Source: Aristolochia californica (lineage: Eukaryota; Streptophyta; Magnoliopsida; Piperales; Aristolochiaceae). From it: a stretch of DNA of 64,000 nucleotides. Below the pieces are notes generated by a model. That model was given only the letters and a program-made list of their open reading frames with translations, was not told the DNA's origin and did not search any database. Both the position numbers and the translations under genes were made by a program. Each line of letters opens with the position of its first letter. The stretch's first letter is position 1. Positions 25,746-38,813 of this stretch are shown one piece after another. The stretch lies in NCBI GenBank assembly GCA_029961685.1, contig JARWKL010000005.1, positions 15,342,164-15,406,163 on the forward strand, given 5' to 3'.

Positions 25746-27764
25746 GGTTATATTTTTGTATGAAATGACTTATGGATTGCAATTCAACACTCAGTTAAAA
25801 ATCCTCTGCCACCAATTTTTCCCGACGATTGCAAAACCTGAGATATAAAAACTAAAAAATCTTACAATCCCTAAAAATTACAGACACTCTTTGGAGTTAT
25901 CACTCCCTACAATTGTGCATTGTGCTTTTCCATTTTAGATGTACGCTTTTTTCTTAAATCAAAACTTTGACTTTTCGCTCTCCCTTCATCCCGAAAACAA
26001 AAAAGGCAAAAAAGCTTACAACAAAATGAAAATATTATAGTTGATATATGAAAAAAATTTAAAACAAAAAAAATATAAATAAAGAAAATTTATTCGCCCA
26101 ACACAATTGAACACAAAAGTTTTGTCAGCCAATTTTTGGAAATTCCACTAGTTTAACCCTGATAGCTTGGAATTTTGCAAGAAGAGATTTCATCCACACA
26201 TGTTTCAAAAATGGATATGCATGTTTGAAACATGTTAAAGATGCAAATGAGCTATAGATGCAAAGCTTTTAAAGAGAATAATAAACGCTCATTAAATTCT
26301 CAAGTGAACTTACGGCGGGATATTTACCCGAGTCAAACATGCCTTTATTTTGCTCATTTGCAAAACGCTGACATAATTAATCATAGATGATGGTAATTTG
26401 ATTTATCTTGCGTAACGGGCTATATTTTGTATGAAATGACTTATGGATTGCAATTCAACACTCAGTTAAAAATCCTCCGCAACCCATTTTTCCCGACGAT
26501 TGCAAAACCTGAGATATAAAAACGAAAAGGTGCTTACAATCCCTAAAAATTACATGAACTCCTTGGAATTACCTCTCTCTACATATGTGCAAATTGCATT
26601 TCTGTTTTAGATGTACTCATTTTTCTTAAATCAAAACTTCAAGTTTTTCATGCTCCCTTCATTCCGTAAAAAAAAAGGCAAATAGATCACAGCAAAATAA
26701 AAATTTCATAGTTGATATAAGGAAAAAGTTTAAAACAATAAAAAAAGTCAATGAAGAAAATTTATTCACACACCACAAATGAAGACAATAGTTTTGTTAT
26801 CCAAGTTTGCGAAATTCCACTAGTCCAAAACTAATATCTTGGAATTTTACATGAAGGAGATTTTTTCTACACATGTTTTAAAAATGGATATGCATGCCAG
26901 AAACATGTTAAAGATTCAAATGACCTATGGATCGAAAGCTTTTAAAGAGAATAACAAAAACTCATTAAATTCTCAAGTGAACGTGCGGTGGGATATTTGC
27001 CAGAGTCAAACAAACCATTATTTTGCCCATATTCAAAAAGTTGAGCTAACAATCATAGATGATTGTAAAGTGATTTGTTATGCGTAACGGGCCATATTTT
27101 TGTAAGAAATGACTTATAGATTTGAACTCAACACTCAGTTAAAAATCACCCGCCTCCCCCGTTTCCCCTCAATTGCAAAACCATAGATATAAAAACAAAA
27201 ACGTGCATACGATCCCTAAAACATACAGACACACTTTGGAAATATCTCTCTCTGCATTTTTTCATTGTGCATTTCCATTTTAGATGTACACTTTTTTCTT
27301 AAATCAGAACTTTGAGTTTTCATTCCCCCTTCATCCCGTAAACAAAAAAGGCAGAAAAGATCACAACAAAAGAAAAATTGTATAGTTGATGTGTGGAAAA
27401 TATTTAAATTAATAACAAATGTAAATAAAAAATATCTATTCACACACCACAAATGAACACAAAAGTTTTGTTATCCAAGTTTGGGAAATTCCATTAGTCC
27501 AACCCTATTAAGCTTGGAATTTTACATGAAGGAGATTTTTTCTACACATGTTTTAAAAAGGGAAATGCATGTTTGAAACATGTTAAAGATTCAAATGACC
27601 TATGGATCCAAAGTTATTAAAGAGAATAACAAACGCTCAATAAATTCTCAAGTGAACGTGCGGTGGGATATTTACCGGAGTCTAACAAGTCATTATTTTG
27701 CCCATTTTCAAAAATTTTATCTAGCAATCATAGATGATTGTAAAGTGATTTATCATGCGTAAAG
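25746..27764 (+). repeat. HOR unit A-B-C
   Basis: Monomers: A 25746-26417, B 26418-27089, C 27090-27764. B has the private run CATGAACTCCTTGGAATTAC and GGATCGAAAGC. C has CTGCATTTTTTCATTG and AAATTAATAACAAATG. Confidence 0.88.
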
Positions 27765-29790
27765 GGATATATTTTTGTATGAAATGACTTATGGATTGCA
27801 ATTCAACACTCAGTTAAAAATTCTCTGCCACCAATTTTTCCCGACGATTGCAAAACCTGAGGAATAAAAACCAAAAAGAGTTTACAATCCCTAAAAATTA
27901 CAGACACTCTTTGGAATTACCTCTCCCTACAATTGTGCATTGTGCCTTTCCATTTTAGATGTATACTTTTTTCTTAAATCCAAACTTTGAGTTTTCGCTC
28001 TCCCTTCATCCCGAAAACAAACGAGGCAAAAAAGCTTACAACAAAATGAAACTTTTATAGTTGATGTGTGGAAAAAATTTAAAACAATAACAAATATAAA
28101 TACAGAAAATTTATTCACCCAACACAAATGGACACAAAAGTTTTGTTATCCAATTTTGGAAAATTCCACTAGTTCAACCCTAATAGCTTTTAATTTTGCA
28201 AAAAAGAGATTTCGTCCACACATGTTTTATAAATGGATATGCAAGCTTGAAACATGTTAAAGACACAAATGAGCTACGGATGCAAAGCTTTTAAAGAGAA
28301 TAACAAACGCTCATTAAATTCTCAAGTGAACTTGCGGCGGGATATTTACCCGAGTCAAACATGCCATTATTTTGTCCATTTGCAAAAAGCTGACTTAATT
28401 AATCATAGATGATTGTAATGTGATTTATCATGCGTAACGGGCGATATTTTTGTGTGAAATGACTTATGGATTGCAATTCAACACTCAGTTAAAAATCCGC
28501 TGCCACCCATTTTTCCCGACGATTGCAAAACCTGAGATATAAAAACGAAAAGGTGCTTACAATCCCTAGAAATTACTTGCACTCCTTGGAATTACCTCTC
28601 TCTACATATGTGCAAATTGCATTTCCGTTTTAGATGTACACATTTTTATAAAATCAAAACTTCGAGTTTTTCGTGCTCCCTTCATTCCGTAAAAAAAAAA
28701 AAGGCAAGCAGATCACAGCAAAATGAAAATTTCATAGTTGATATACGAAAAAAGTTTAAAACAATAAAAAAAGTAAATGAAGAAAATTTATTCACACACC
28801 ACAACTGAACACAATAGTTTTGTTATCCAAGTTTGCGAAATTCCACTAGTCCAAAACTAATATCTTGGAATTTTACATGAAGGAGATTTTTTCTACACAT
28901 GTTTTAGAAATGGATATGCATGCCAGAAACATGTTAAAGATTCGAATGACCTATGGATCGAAAGCTTTTAAAGAGAATAACAAAAACTCATTAAATTCTC
29001 AACTGAACGTGTGGTGGGATATTTGCCTGAGTCAAACAAGCCATTATTTTGCCCATATTCAAAAAGTTGAGCTAACAGTCATAGATGATTGTAAAGTGAT
29101 TTGTCATGTGTAACGGGCCATATTTTTGTAAGAAATGACTTATGGATTTGAACTCAACACTCAGTTAAAAATCACCCGCCTCCCCCGTTTCCCCACGATT
29201 GCAAAACCGTAGATATAAAAACGAAAAAGTGCATACGATCCCTAAAACATACAGACACACTTTGGAAATATCTCTCTCTGCATTTTTGCATTGTGCATTT
29301 CCATTTTAGATGTACACTTTTTTCTTAAATTAGAACTTTGAGTTTTCATTCCCCCTTCATCCCGTAAACAAAAAAGGCAGAAAAGATCACAACAAAAGAA
29401 AACTTGTATAGTTGATGTGTGGAAAATATTTAAATTAATAACAAATGTAAATAAAAAATATCTATTCACACACCACAAATGAACACAAAAGTTTTGTTAT
29501 CTAAGTTTGGGAAATTCCATTAGTCCAACCCTATTAAGCTTGGAATTTTACATGAAGGAGATTTTTTTTACACATGTTTTAAAAATGGAAATGCATGCTT
29601 GAAACATGTTAAAGATTCAAATGACCTATGGATCCAAAGCTTTTAAAGAGAATAACAAATGCTCATTAAATTCTCAAGTGAACGTGCAGTGGGATATTTA
29701 CCCGAGTCTAAAGAGTCATTATTTTGCCCATTTTCAAAAATTTGATCTAAAAATCATAGATGATTGTAAAGTGATTTATCATGTGTAATG
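27765..29790 (+). repeat. HOR unit A-B-C
   Basis: Monomers: A 27765-28439, B 28440-29115, C 29116-29790. B and C repeat the private variants of the preceding B and C (GGATCGAAAGC, CTGCATTTTTGCATTG, AAATTAATAACAAATG), offset 2,022-2,026 bp. The poly-A tract before GGCAAGCAG has grown to about 12 A. Confidence 0.88.
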
Positions 29791-31707
29791 GGCTATATTT
29801 TTTTATGAAATGACTTATGGATTGCAATTCAACACTCAGTTAAAAATCCTCTGCTACCAATTTTTCCCGACGATTAGAAAACCTGAGATATAAAAACTAA
29901 AAAGAGCTTACAATCCCTAAAAATTACAGACACTCTTTGGAATTATCTCTCCCTACAATTGTGCATTGTGCTCTTCCATTTTAGATGTACACTTTTTTCT
30001 TAAATCAAAACTTTGACTTTTCACGCTCCCTTCATCCCGAAAACAAACATGGCAAAAAGATTAGAACAAAATGAAAATTTTATAGTTGATGTATGGAAAA
30101 AATTTAAAACCATAACAAGTATAAATAAAGAAAATTTAATCACCCAACACAATTGAATACAAAAGTTTTGTTATCCTATTTTGGGAAATTCCACTAGTTT
30201 AACCCTAATAGCTTGGAATTTTGCAAGAAAGAGATTTCGTCCACACATGTTTTAAAAATGGATATGCATGTTTGATACATGTTAAAGGTGCTTTTAAAGA
30301 GAATAACAAACGCTCATTAAATTCTCAAGTGAACTTGCAGTGGGATATTTACCTTATTCAAACATGCCATTATTTTGCCCATTTGCAAAAAGCTGACATA
30401 ATTAATCATAGATGATTGTAATATGATTTATCATGCATAACGGGCATTGTGCATTTGCCCATTTATCATGCATAACGGGCATTGTGCATTATTTTGCCCA
30501 TTTGCCTTTGGAATTATCTCTCTCTACATCTGTCCATTGTGCATTTCTGTTTTAGATGTTTACACTTTTCTTAAAACAAAACTTCGAGTTTTTCGATCTC
30601 CCTTCATCCCGTAAATAAAAAAGGCAAATAAATCACAGCAAAATGAAAATTTTATAGTTGATGTAAGGAAAAATTTTAAAACAATAAAAAAAGTAAATGA
30701 AGAAAATTTATTCAGACACCACAAATGAACACAAAAGTTTTGTTATCCAAGTTTGGGAAATTCCACTAGTCCAAAACTAATATCTTGGAATTATACATGA
30801 AGGAGATTTTTTCTACACATGTTTTAAAAATGGATATGCATGCCAGAAACATGTTAAAGATTCAAATGACCTATGGATCCGAAGCTTTTAAAGAGAATAA
30901 CAAACTCATTAAATTCTCAAGTGAACGTGCGGTGGGATATTTGCCTGAGTCAAACAAGCCATTATTTTGCCCATATCCAAAAAGTTGAGCTAACAATCAT
31001 AGGTGATTGTAAGGTGATTTATCATGCGTAACGGGCTATATTTTTGTAAGAAATGACTTATGGATTGGTAGTCAACACTCAATTAAAAATCGCCCTCCTC
31101 CCCCGTTTCCCGACGATTGCAAAACCTTAGATATAAAAACGAAAAAGTGCATACGATCCCTAAAACTTACAGACACTCTTTGGAAATATCTCTCTCTACA
31201 TTTGTGCATTGTGCATTTCCATTTTAGATGTACAATTTTTTCTTAAATCAGAACTTTGAGTTTCGCTCCGCCATCATCCCGTAAACAAAAAAGGCAAAAA
31301 AGATCACAACAAAATAAAAATTTTATAGTTGATGTGTGGAAAATATTTAAAATAATAACTAATGTAAACAAAAAATATCTATTCACAAACCACAAATGAA
31401 CACAAAAGTTTTGTTATCCAAGTTTGGGAAATTCCATTAGTCCAACCCTATTAAGCTTGGAATTTTACATGAAGGAGATTTTTTCTACACATGTTTTAAA
31501 AATGGATATGCATGCTTGAAACATGTTAAAGATTCAAATGACCTATGGATCCGAAGCTTTTAAAGAGAATAACCAACGCTCATTAAATTCTGAAGTGAAT
31601 GTGCGGTGGGATATTTACCCGAGTCTAACAAGTCATTATTTTGCCCATTTTCAAAAATTTGATCTAAATTTCATAGATGATTGTAAAGTGATTTATCATG
31701 CCTAACG
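29791..31707 (+). repeat. HOR unit A-(rearranged B)-C
   Basis: Monomers: A 29791-30442, rearranged B 30443-31033, C 31034-31707. A has a ~22-bp deletion near 30,289 (TTAAAGGTG joins CTTTTAAAGAG). B lacks its first ~155 bp, replaced by a scrambled ~63-bp insert described separately, and resumes at CTTTGGAATTATC near 30,506. Confidence 0.84.
30426..30505 (+). repeat. Local 30-bp duplication and scrambled joint
   Basis: The 30-bp stretch 30,426-30,455 (end of A, through ATAACGGG and then CATTGTGCATT from the middle of a monomer) is repeated exactly at 30,461-30,490, with a 5-bp TGCCC spacer. The second copy is followed by ATTTTGCCCATTTG, normally found near the end of a monomer. Four snippets from different monomer positions are therefore stitched together, which suggests replication template switching. 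Confidence 0.85.
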
Positions 31708-33731
31708 GGCTATTTTTTTTGGTATGAAATGAGATATGGATTGCAATTCAACACTCAGTTAAAAATCCTCTGCCACCATTTTTTCCCGACGATTGCAAAA
31801 TCTGGGATATAAAAACTAAAAAGAGCTTACAATCCATAAAAATTGCAGACACACTTTGGAATTATCTCTCCCTACAATTGTGCATTGTGCTTTTCCATTT
31901 TAGATGTACACTCTTTTCTTGAATCAAAACTTTGAGTTTTCGCCCTCCCTTCATCCCGAAAACAAACAAGGCAAAAAGCTTACAACAAAATGAAAATTTA
32001 GTAGTTGATGTATGGAAAAAATTTAAAACAATAACAAATATAAATAAATAAAATTTATTCACCAAACACAAATGAACACAAAAGTTTTGTTATCCAATTT
32101 TGGGAAATTCCACTAGTTTAACCGTAATAGCTTGGAATTTTGTAAGAAAGAGATTTCATCCACACATGTTTTAAAAATGGATATGCATGTTTGAAACGTG
32201 TTAAAGATGTGCATGAGCTATGGATGCAAAGCTTTTAAGTAGAAAACAAACGCTCATTAAATTGTCAAGTGAACTTGCGGTGGGATATTTACCCGAGTCA
32301 AACATGCCATTATTTTGCCCATTTGCAAAAAGCTGACAGAATTAAGCATAGATGATTGTAATGTGATTTATCAAATGTAACGGGCTATATTTTTGTACGA
32401 AATGACTTATGGATTGCAATTCAACACTCAGTTAAAAATCCACTGCCACCAATTTTTCCCGACGATTGCAAAACCTAAGATATAAAAACTTAAAAGAGCT
32501 TACAATCCCTAAATATTACAGACACTCTTTGGAATTATCTCTCCCTACAATTGTGCAGTGTGCTTTTCCATTTTAGATGTACACTCTTTTCTTAAATCAA
32601 AACTTTGACTTTTCGCTCTCCCTTCATCCCGAAAACGAACAAGGCAAAAAGCTTACAACAAAATGAAAATTTTATAGTTGATGTATGGTAAAAATTTAAA
32701 ACAATAACAAATATAAATAAATAAAATTTATTCACCCAACACAAATGAACACAAAAGTTTTGTTATCCAATTTTGGGAAATTCCACTAGTTTAACCCTAA
32801 TAGCTTAGAATTTTGCAAGAAAGAGATTTCATCCACACATGTTTTAAAAATGGATATGCATGTTTGAAACATGTTAAAGATGCAAATGAGCTATGGATGC
32901 AAAGCTTTTAAAGAGAATAACAAACGCTCATTACATTCTCAAGTGAACTTGCGGTGGGATATTTACCCGAGTCAAACATGCCATTATTTTGGCCATTTGC
33001 GAAAAGCTGACATAATTAATCATAGATGATTGTAATGTGATTTATCATGCGTAACGGGCTATTTTTTTTGTATGAAATGACTTATGGATTGCAATTCAAC
33101 ACTCAGTTAAAAATCCGCCGCAACCCATTTTTCCCGACGATTGCAAAACCTGAGATACAAAAACGAAAAGGTGCTTACAATCCCTAAAAATTACAGACAC
33201 TCTTTGGAATTATCTCTCTCTACATATGTGTATTGTGCATTTCCATTTTAGATGTACACATTTTTAAAAAATCAAAACTTCGAGTTTTTTGCTCTCCCTT
33301 CATCCCGTAAACAAAAAAGGCAAATAGATTACAGCAAAATGAAAATTTCATAGTTGATGTACGGAAAAAGTTTAAAACAATAAAAAAAGAAAATGAAAAA
33401 AATTTATTCACACACCACAAATGAACACAAAAGTTTTGTTATCCAAGTTTCGGAAATTCCACTAGTCCAAAACTAATATCTTGGAATTTTACATGAAGAA
33501 GATTTTTTCTACACATGTTTTAAAAATGGATATGCATGCCAGAAACATGTTAATGATTCAAAAGACCTATGGATCCAAAGCTTTTAAAGAGAATAACCAA
33601 TGCTCATTAAATTCTCAAGTGAACGTGCGGTGGGATATTTACCCGAGTCTAACAAATCATTATTTTGCCCATTTTCTAAAATTTGATCTTACAATCATAG
33701 TTGATTGTAAAGTGATTTATCATGCGTAACG
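31708..33731 (+). repeat. A-A-(B/C) block
   Basis: Monomers: A 31708-32382, A 32383-33056, B/C hybrid 33057-33731. The second A carries GTACGAAATGAC, ATCCACTGCCACC and AACCTAAGATAT, variants shared with the A at 34,405. The hybrid is B through CCAAAACTAATATCTTGG and CATGCCAGAAACATG, then C from about 33,635 (ACCCGAGTCTAACAAATC). Confidence 0.85.
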
Positions 33732-35751
33732 GGCTATATTTTTGTATGAAATGACCTATGGATTGCAATTCAACACTTAGTTAAAAATCCTCTGCAACCA
33801 ATTTTTCCCGATGATTGCGAAACCTGAGATATAAAAACTAAAAAGAGCTTACAATCCCTAAAGATTACAGACACTCTTTGGAATTATCTCTCCCTAAAAT
33901 TGTGCATTGGGCTTTTCCATTTTAGATGTACACTCTTTTCTTAAATCAAAACTTTGACTTTTCGCTCTCCCTTCATCCCGAAAACAAACAAGGCAAAAAG
34001 CTTACAACAAAATGAAAATTTTATAGTTGATGTATGGAAAAAATTTAAAACAATAACAAATATAAATAAAGAAAATTTATTCACCCAACACAAATGAACA
34101 CAAAAGTTTTGTTATCCAGTTTTGGGAAATTCCACTAGTTTAACCCTAATTGCATGGAATTTTGCAAGAAAGAGATTTCATCCACACATGTTTTAAAAAG
34201 GATATGCATGTTTGAAACACGTTAAAGAAGCAAATGAGCTATGGATGGAAAGCTTTTAAAGAGAATAACCAGCGCTCATTAAATTCTCAAGTGAACTTAC
34301 GGTGGGATATTTACCCGAGTCAAACATGCCATTATTTTGCTCATTTGCAAAAATCTGACATAATTAATCATAGATGATTGTAAAGTGATTTATCATGCGT
34401 AACGGGCTATATTTTTGTACGAAATGACTTATGGATTGCAATTCAACACTCAGTTAAAAATCCACTGCCACCAATTGTTCCCGACGATTGCAAAACCTAA
34501 GATATAAAAACTAAAAAGAGCTTACAATCCTTAAAAATTACAGACACTCTTTGGAATTATCTCTCCCTACAATTGTGCATTGTGCTTTTCCATTTTAGAT
34601 GTACACTCTTTTCTTAAATCAAAACTTTTCACTTTTCGCACTCCCTTCATCCCGAAAACAAACAAGGCAAAAAACTTACAACAAAATGAAAATTTTATAG
34701 TTGATGTATGGAAGAAATTTAAAACAATAACAAATATAAATAAAGAAAATTTATTGACCCAACACAAATGAACACAAAATTTTTGTTATCCAATTTTGGG
34801 AAATTCCACTAGTTTAACCCTAATAGCTTGGAATTTTGCAAGAAAGAGATTTCATCCACACATGTTTTAAAGGATATGCATGTTTGAAACATGTTAAAGA
34901 TGCAAATGAGCTATGGATCCAAAGCTTTTAAAGAGAATAACAAACGCTCATTAAATTCTCAAGTGAACTTGCGGTGGGATATTTACCTGAGTCAAACATG
35001 CCATTATTTTGCCCATTTGCAAAAAGCTGACATAATTAATCATAGATGATTGTAATGTGATTTATCATGCGTAACGGGCTATATTTTGGTATGAAATGAC
35101 TTAAGGATTGCAATTCAATACTCAGTTAAAAATCCTCCGCAAACCATTTTTCCCGACGATTGCAAAACCTGAGATATAAAAACGAAAAGGTGCTTACAAT
35201 CCCTAAAAATTATAAAAACTCTTTGGAATTATCTCTCTCTACATATGTGCATTGTGCATTTCCATTTTAGATGTACACATTTTTCAAAAATTAAAACTTC
35301 GAATTTTTCGTGCTCCCTTCATCCCGTAAACAAAAAAGGCAAATAGATCACAACAAAATGAAAATTTCATAGTTGATGTACGGAAAATGTTTAAAACAAT
35401 AAAAAATGTAAATGAAGAAAATTTATTCACACACCAAAAATGAACACAAAAAGTTTTGTTATCCAAGTTTCGGAAATTCCACTAGTCCAAAACTAATATC
35501 TTGGAATTTTACATGAAGGAGATTTTTTCTACATATTTTTTAAAAAAGGATATGCATGCCAGAAACATGTTCAAGATTCAAATGACCTATGGATCCAAAG
35601 CTTTTAAAGAGAATAACAAACGCTCATTAAATTCTCAAGTGAAAGTGCGGTGGGATATTTGCCCGAGTCAAACAAGCCATTATTTTGCCCATATTCAAAA
35701 AGTTGAGGTAACAATCATAGATGATTGTAAGGTGATTTGTCATGCGCAACG
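33732..35751 (+). repeat. A-A-B block
   Basis: Monomers: A 33732-34404, A 34405-35076, B 35077-35751. The first A ends with an ATTGTAAAGTG tail as in B or C. The second A has a 5-bp loss at TTTTAAAGGATATG near 34,867. Confidence 0.85.
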
Positions 35752-37465
35752 GGCTGTATTTTTGTAAGAAATGACTTATGGATTCGAAGTCACACTCAGT
35801 TAAAAATCGCCGGCCTCCCCTGTTTCCTGACCATTGCAAAACCGTAGATATAAAAACGAAAAAGTGCATACGATCCCTAAAACATAAAGACACTCTTTGG
35901 AATTATCTCTCTCTACATTTGTGCATTGTGCATTTCCATTTTAGATGTACACTTTTTTCTTAAATCAGAACTTTGAGTTCTCGCTCCCCCTTCATCCCGT
36001 AAACAAAAAAGGCAAAAAAACTCACAACAAAATAAAATTTTTATAGTTGATGTGTGAAAATTATTTAAAATAATAACTAATGTAAGTAAAAAATATCTAT
36101 TCACACACCACAAATGAACACAAAATTTTTGTTATCCAATTTTGGGAAATTCCATTAGTCCAACCCTATTAAGCTTGGAATTTTACATGAAGGAGATTTT
36201 TTCTACACATGTTTAAAAAATGAATATGCATGCTTGAAACATGTTAAAGATTCAAATGACCTATGGATCCAAAGATTTTAAAGAGAATAACAAACGCTCA
36301 TTAAATTTTCAAGTGAACGTGCAGTGGGATATTTACCCGAGTCTAACAAGTCGTTATTTTGCACTCTTTTCTTCAATCAAAACTTTGACTTTTCGCTGTC
36401 CCTTCAGCCCGAAAAAAAAAAACAAGGCAAAAAGTTTACAACAAAATGAAAATTTTGTTGTTGATGTATGGAAAAAAATTAAAACAATAACAAATATAAA
36501 TAAAGAAAATTTATTAACCCAACACAAATGAACACAAAAGTTTTGTTATCCAATTTTGGGAAATTCCACTTATTTAACCCAAATAGCTTGGAATTTTGCA
36601 AGAAATAGATTACATCCACACATGTTTTAAAAATGGATATGCATGTTTGAAACATGTTAAAGATGCAAATGAGGTATGGATGCAAAGCTTTTAAAGAGAA
36701 TAACGAACGCTCATTAAATTCTCAAGTGAACTTGCGGTGGGATATTTACCCGAGTCAAACATGCCATTATTTTGGCCATTTGCAAAAAACTGACATAATT
36801 AATCATTGATGATTGTAATGTGATTGCTATTAAACACTCAGTTAAAAATCCTCCGCAACCCAGTTTTCCCGACGATTGCAAAACCTGAGATATAAAAACG
36901 AAAAGATGCTTACAATCCCTAAAAATTACAGACACTCTTTGGAATTATCTCTTTCTACATATGTGCATTGTGCATTTCCGTTTTAGATGTACACATTTTT
37001 CTTAAATCAAAACTTCGATATTTTCGCTCTCCCTTCTTCCCGTAAACAAAAAAGGCAAATAGATCACAGCAAAATGAAAATTTCATAGTTGATGTGTGGA
37101 AAAAGTTTAAAACAATAAAAAATAAAATGAAGAAAATTTATTCACACACCAAAAATGAACGCAAAAGTTTTGTTATCCATGTTTGGGAAATACCACTAGT
37201 CCAAAACTAATATCTTGGAATTTTACATGAAGGAGATTTTTTCTACACATGTTTTAAAAATGGATATGCATGCCAGAAACATGTTAATGATTCAAATGAC
37301 CTATGGATCCAAATCTTTTAAAGAGAATAACAAACGCTCATTAAATTCTCAAGTGAACGTGCGGTGGGATATTTGCCCAAGTCAAACAAGCCATTATTTT
37401 GCCCATATTCAAAAAGTTGAGCTAACAATCATAGATGATTGTAAAGTGATTTGTCATGCTTAATG
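35752..37465 (+). repeat. C-A-B block with two deletion joints
   Basis: C runs 35752-36361 and stops inside its last tenth, where TCGTTATTTTGC joins ACTCTTTTCTTC of an A monomer. That A piece (36362 to ~36825) has lost its first ~200 bp and, at its other end, GTGATT joins GCTATTAAACACTCAG of the next B (~36826-37465), removing about 45-50 bp including the GGCTATATTTTT box. GATT is shared by both sides of the second joint. Confidence 0.83.
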
Positions 37466-38813
37466 GGCTATATTTTTGTATGAAATGACTTATGGATTTG
37501 AAGTCAACACTCAGCTAAAAATCGCCCTCCTCCCCCGTTTCCCGACGATGGCAAAACCTTAGATATAAGAACGAAAAAGTGCATACAATCCCTAAAACGT
37601 ACAAACACTCTTTGAAAATATCTCTCTCTACATTTGTGCATTGTGCATTTCCATTTTAGATGTATACCTTTTTCTTAAATCAGAACTATGAGTTTTCGCT
37701 CCCCCTTAATCACGTAAAAAAAACGGCAAAAAAGATCACAACAAAATAAAAATTTTATAGCTGATGCGTGGAAAATATTTAAAATAATAACTAAGGTAAA
37801 TAAAAAATATCTATTCACACACCACAAATGAACACAAAAGTTTTGTTATCCAATTTTGGGAAAATTCATTAGTCCAACCTTATTTAGCTTGGAATTTTAC
37901 ATGAAGGAGATTTTTTCTACACATGTTTTAAAAAAAGAAATGCATGCTTGAAACATGTTAATGATTCAAATGTCCTATTGATCCAATGCTTTTAAAGAGA
38001 ATAACCAACGCTCATTAAATTCTCAAGTGAACGTGCGGTGGGATATTTGCCCGAGTCTAACAAGAAATTATTTTGCTCATATTCAAAAATTTGAGCTAAC
38101 AATCATAGATGATTATAAAGTGATTTGTCATGCGTAACGGGCTATATTTTTGTAAGAAATGACTTATGGATTTGGAGTCAACACTCAGTTAAAAATCGCC
38201 CGCCTCCCCCGTTTCCCGACGATTACAAAACCATAGATATAAAAACGAAAAAGTGCATACGATCCCTAAAACATACATACACTTTTTGGAAATATCTCTC
38301 TCTACATTTGTGCATTGTGCATTTTCATTTTAGATGTATACTTTTTTCTTAAATCAGAACTTTGAGTTTTCGCTCCCCCTTCATCCAGTAAAAAAAAAGG
38401 CAAAAAAAATCACAACAAAATAAAAATTTTATATTTGATGTGTGGAAAATATTTAAAATAATAACTAATGTAAATAACAAATATATATTCACACACCACA
38501 AATGAACACAAAAGTTTTGTTATCCACATTTGGGAAATTCCATTAGTCCAACCCTATTAAGCTTGGAATTTTACATGAAGGAGATTTTTTCTACACATGT
38601 TTTAAAAATGGATATGCATGCTTGAAACATGTTAAAGATTCAAATGACATATGGACCCAAATCTTATAAAGAGAATAACAAACACTCATTAAATTCTCAA
38701 GTGAACGTGCGGTGGAATATTTAGCCGAGTCTAACAAGTCATTATTTTGACCATTTTCAAAAATTTGATCTAACAATCATAGATGATTGTAAAGTGATTG
38801 ATCATGCGTAACG
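37466..38813 (+). repeat. (C/B)-C doublet
   Basis: Monomers: C/B hybrid 37466-38139 and C 38140-38813. The first is C through CCAACCTTATTTAGCTTGG, then mixed: it has GCCCGAGTCTAACAAG and finishes B-like with CATATTCAAAAATTTGAGC and ATTTGTCATGCG. The second is an ordinary C. Confidence 0.83.
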
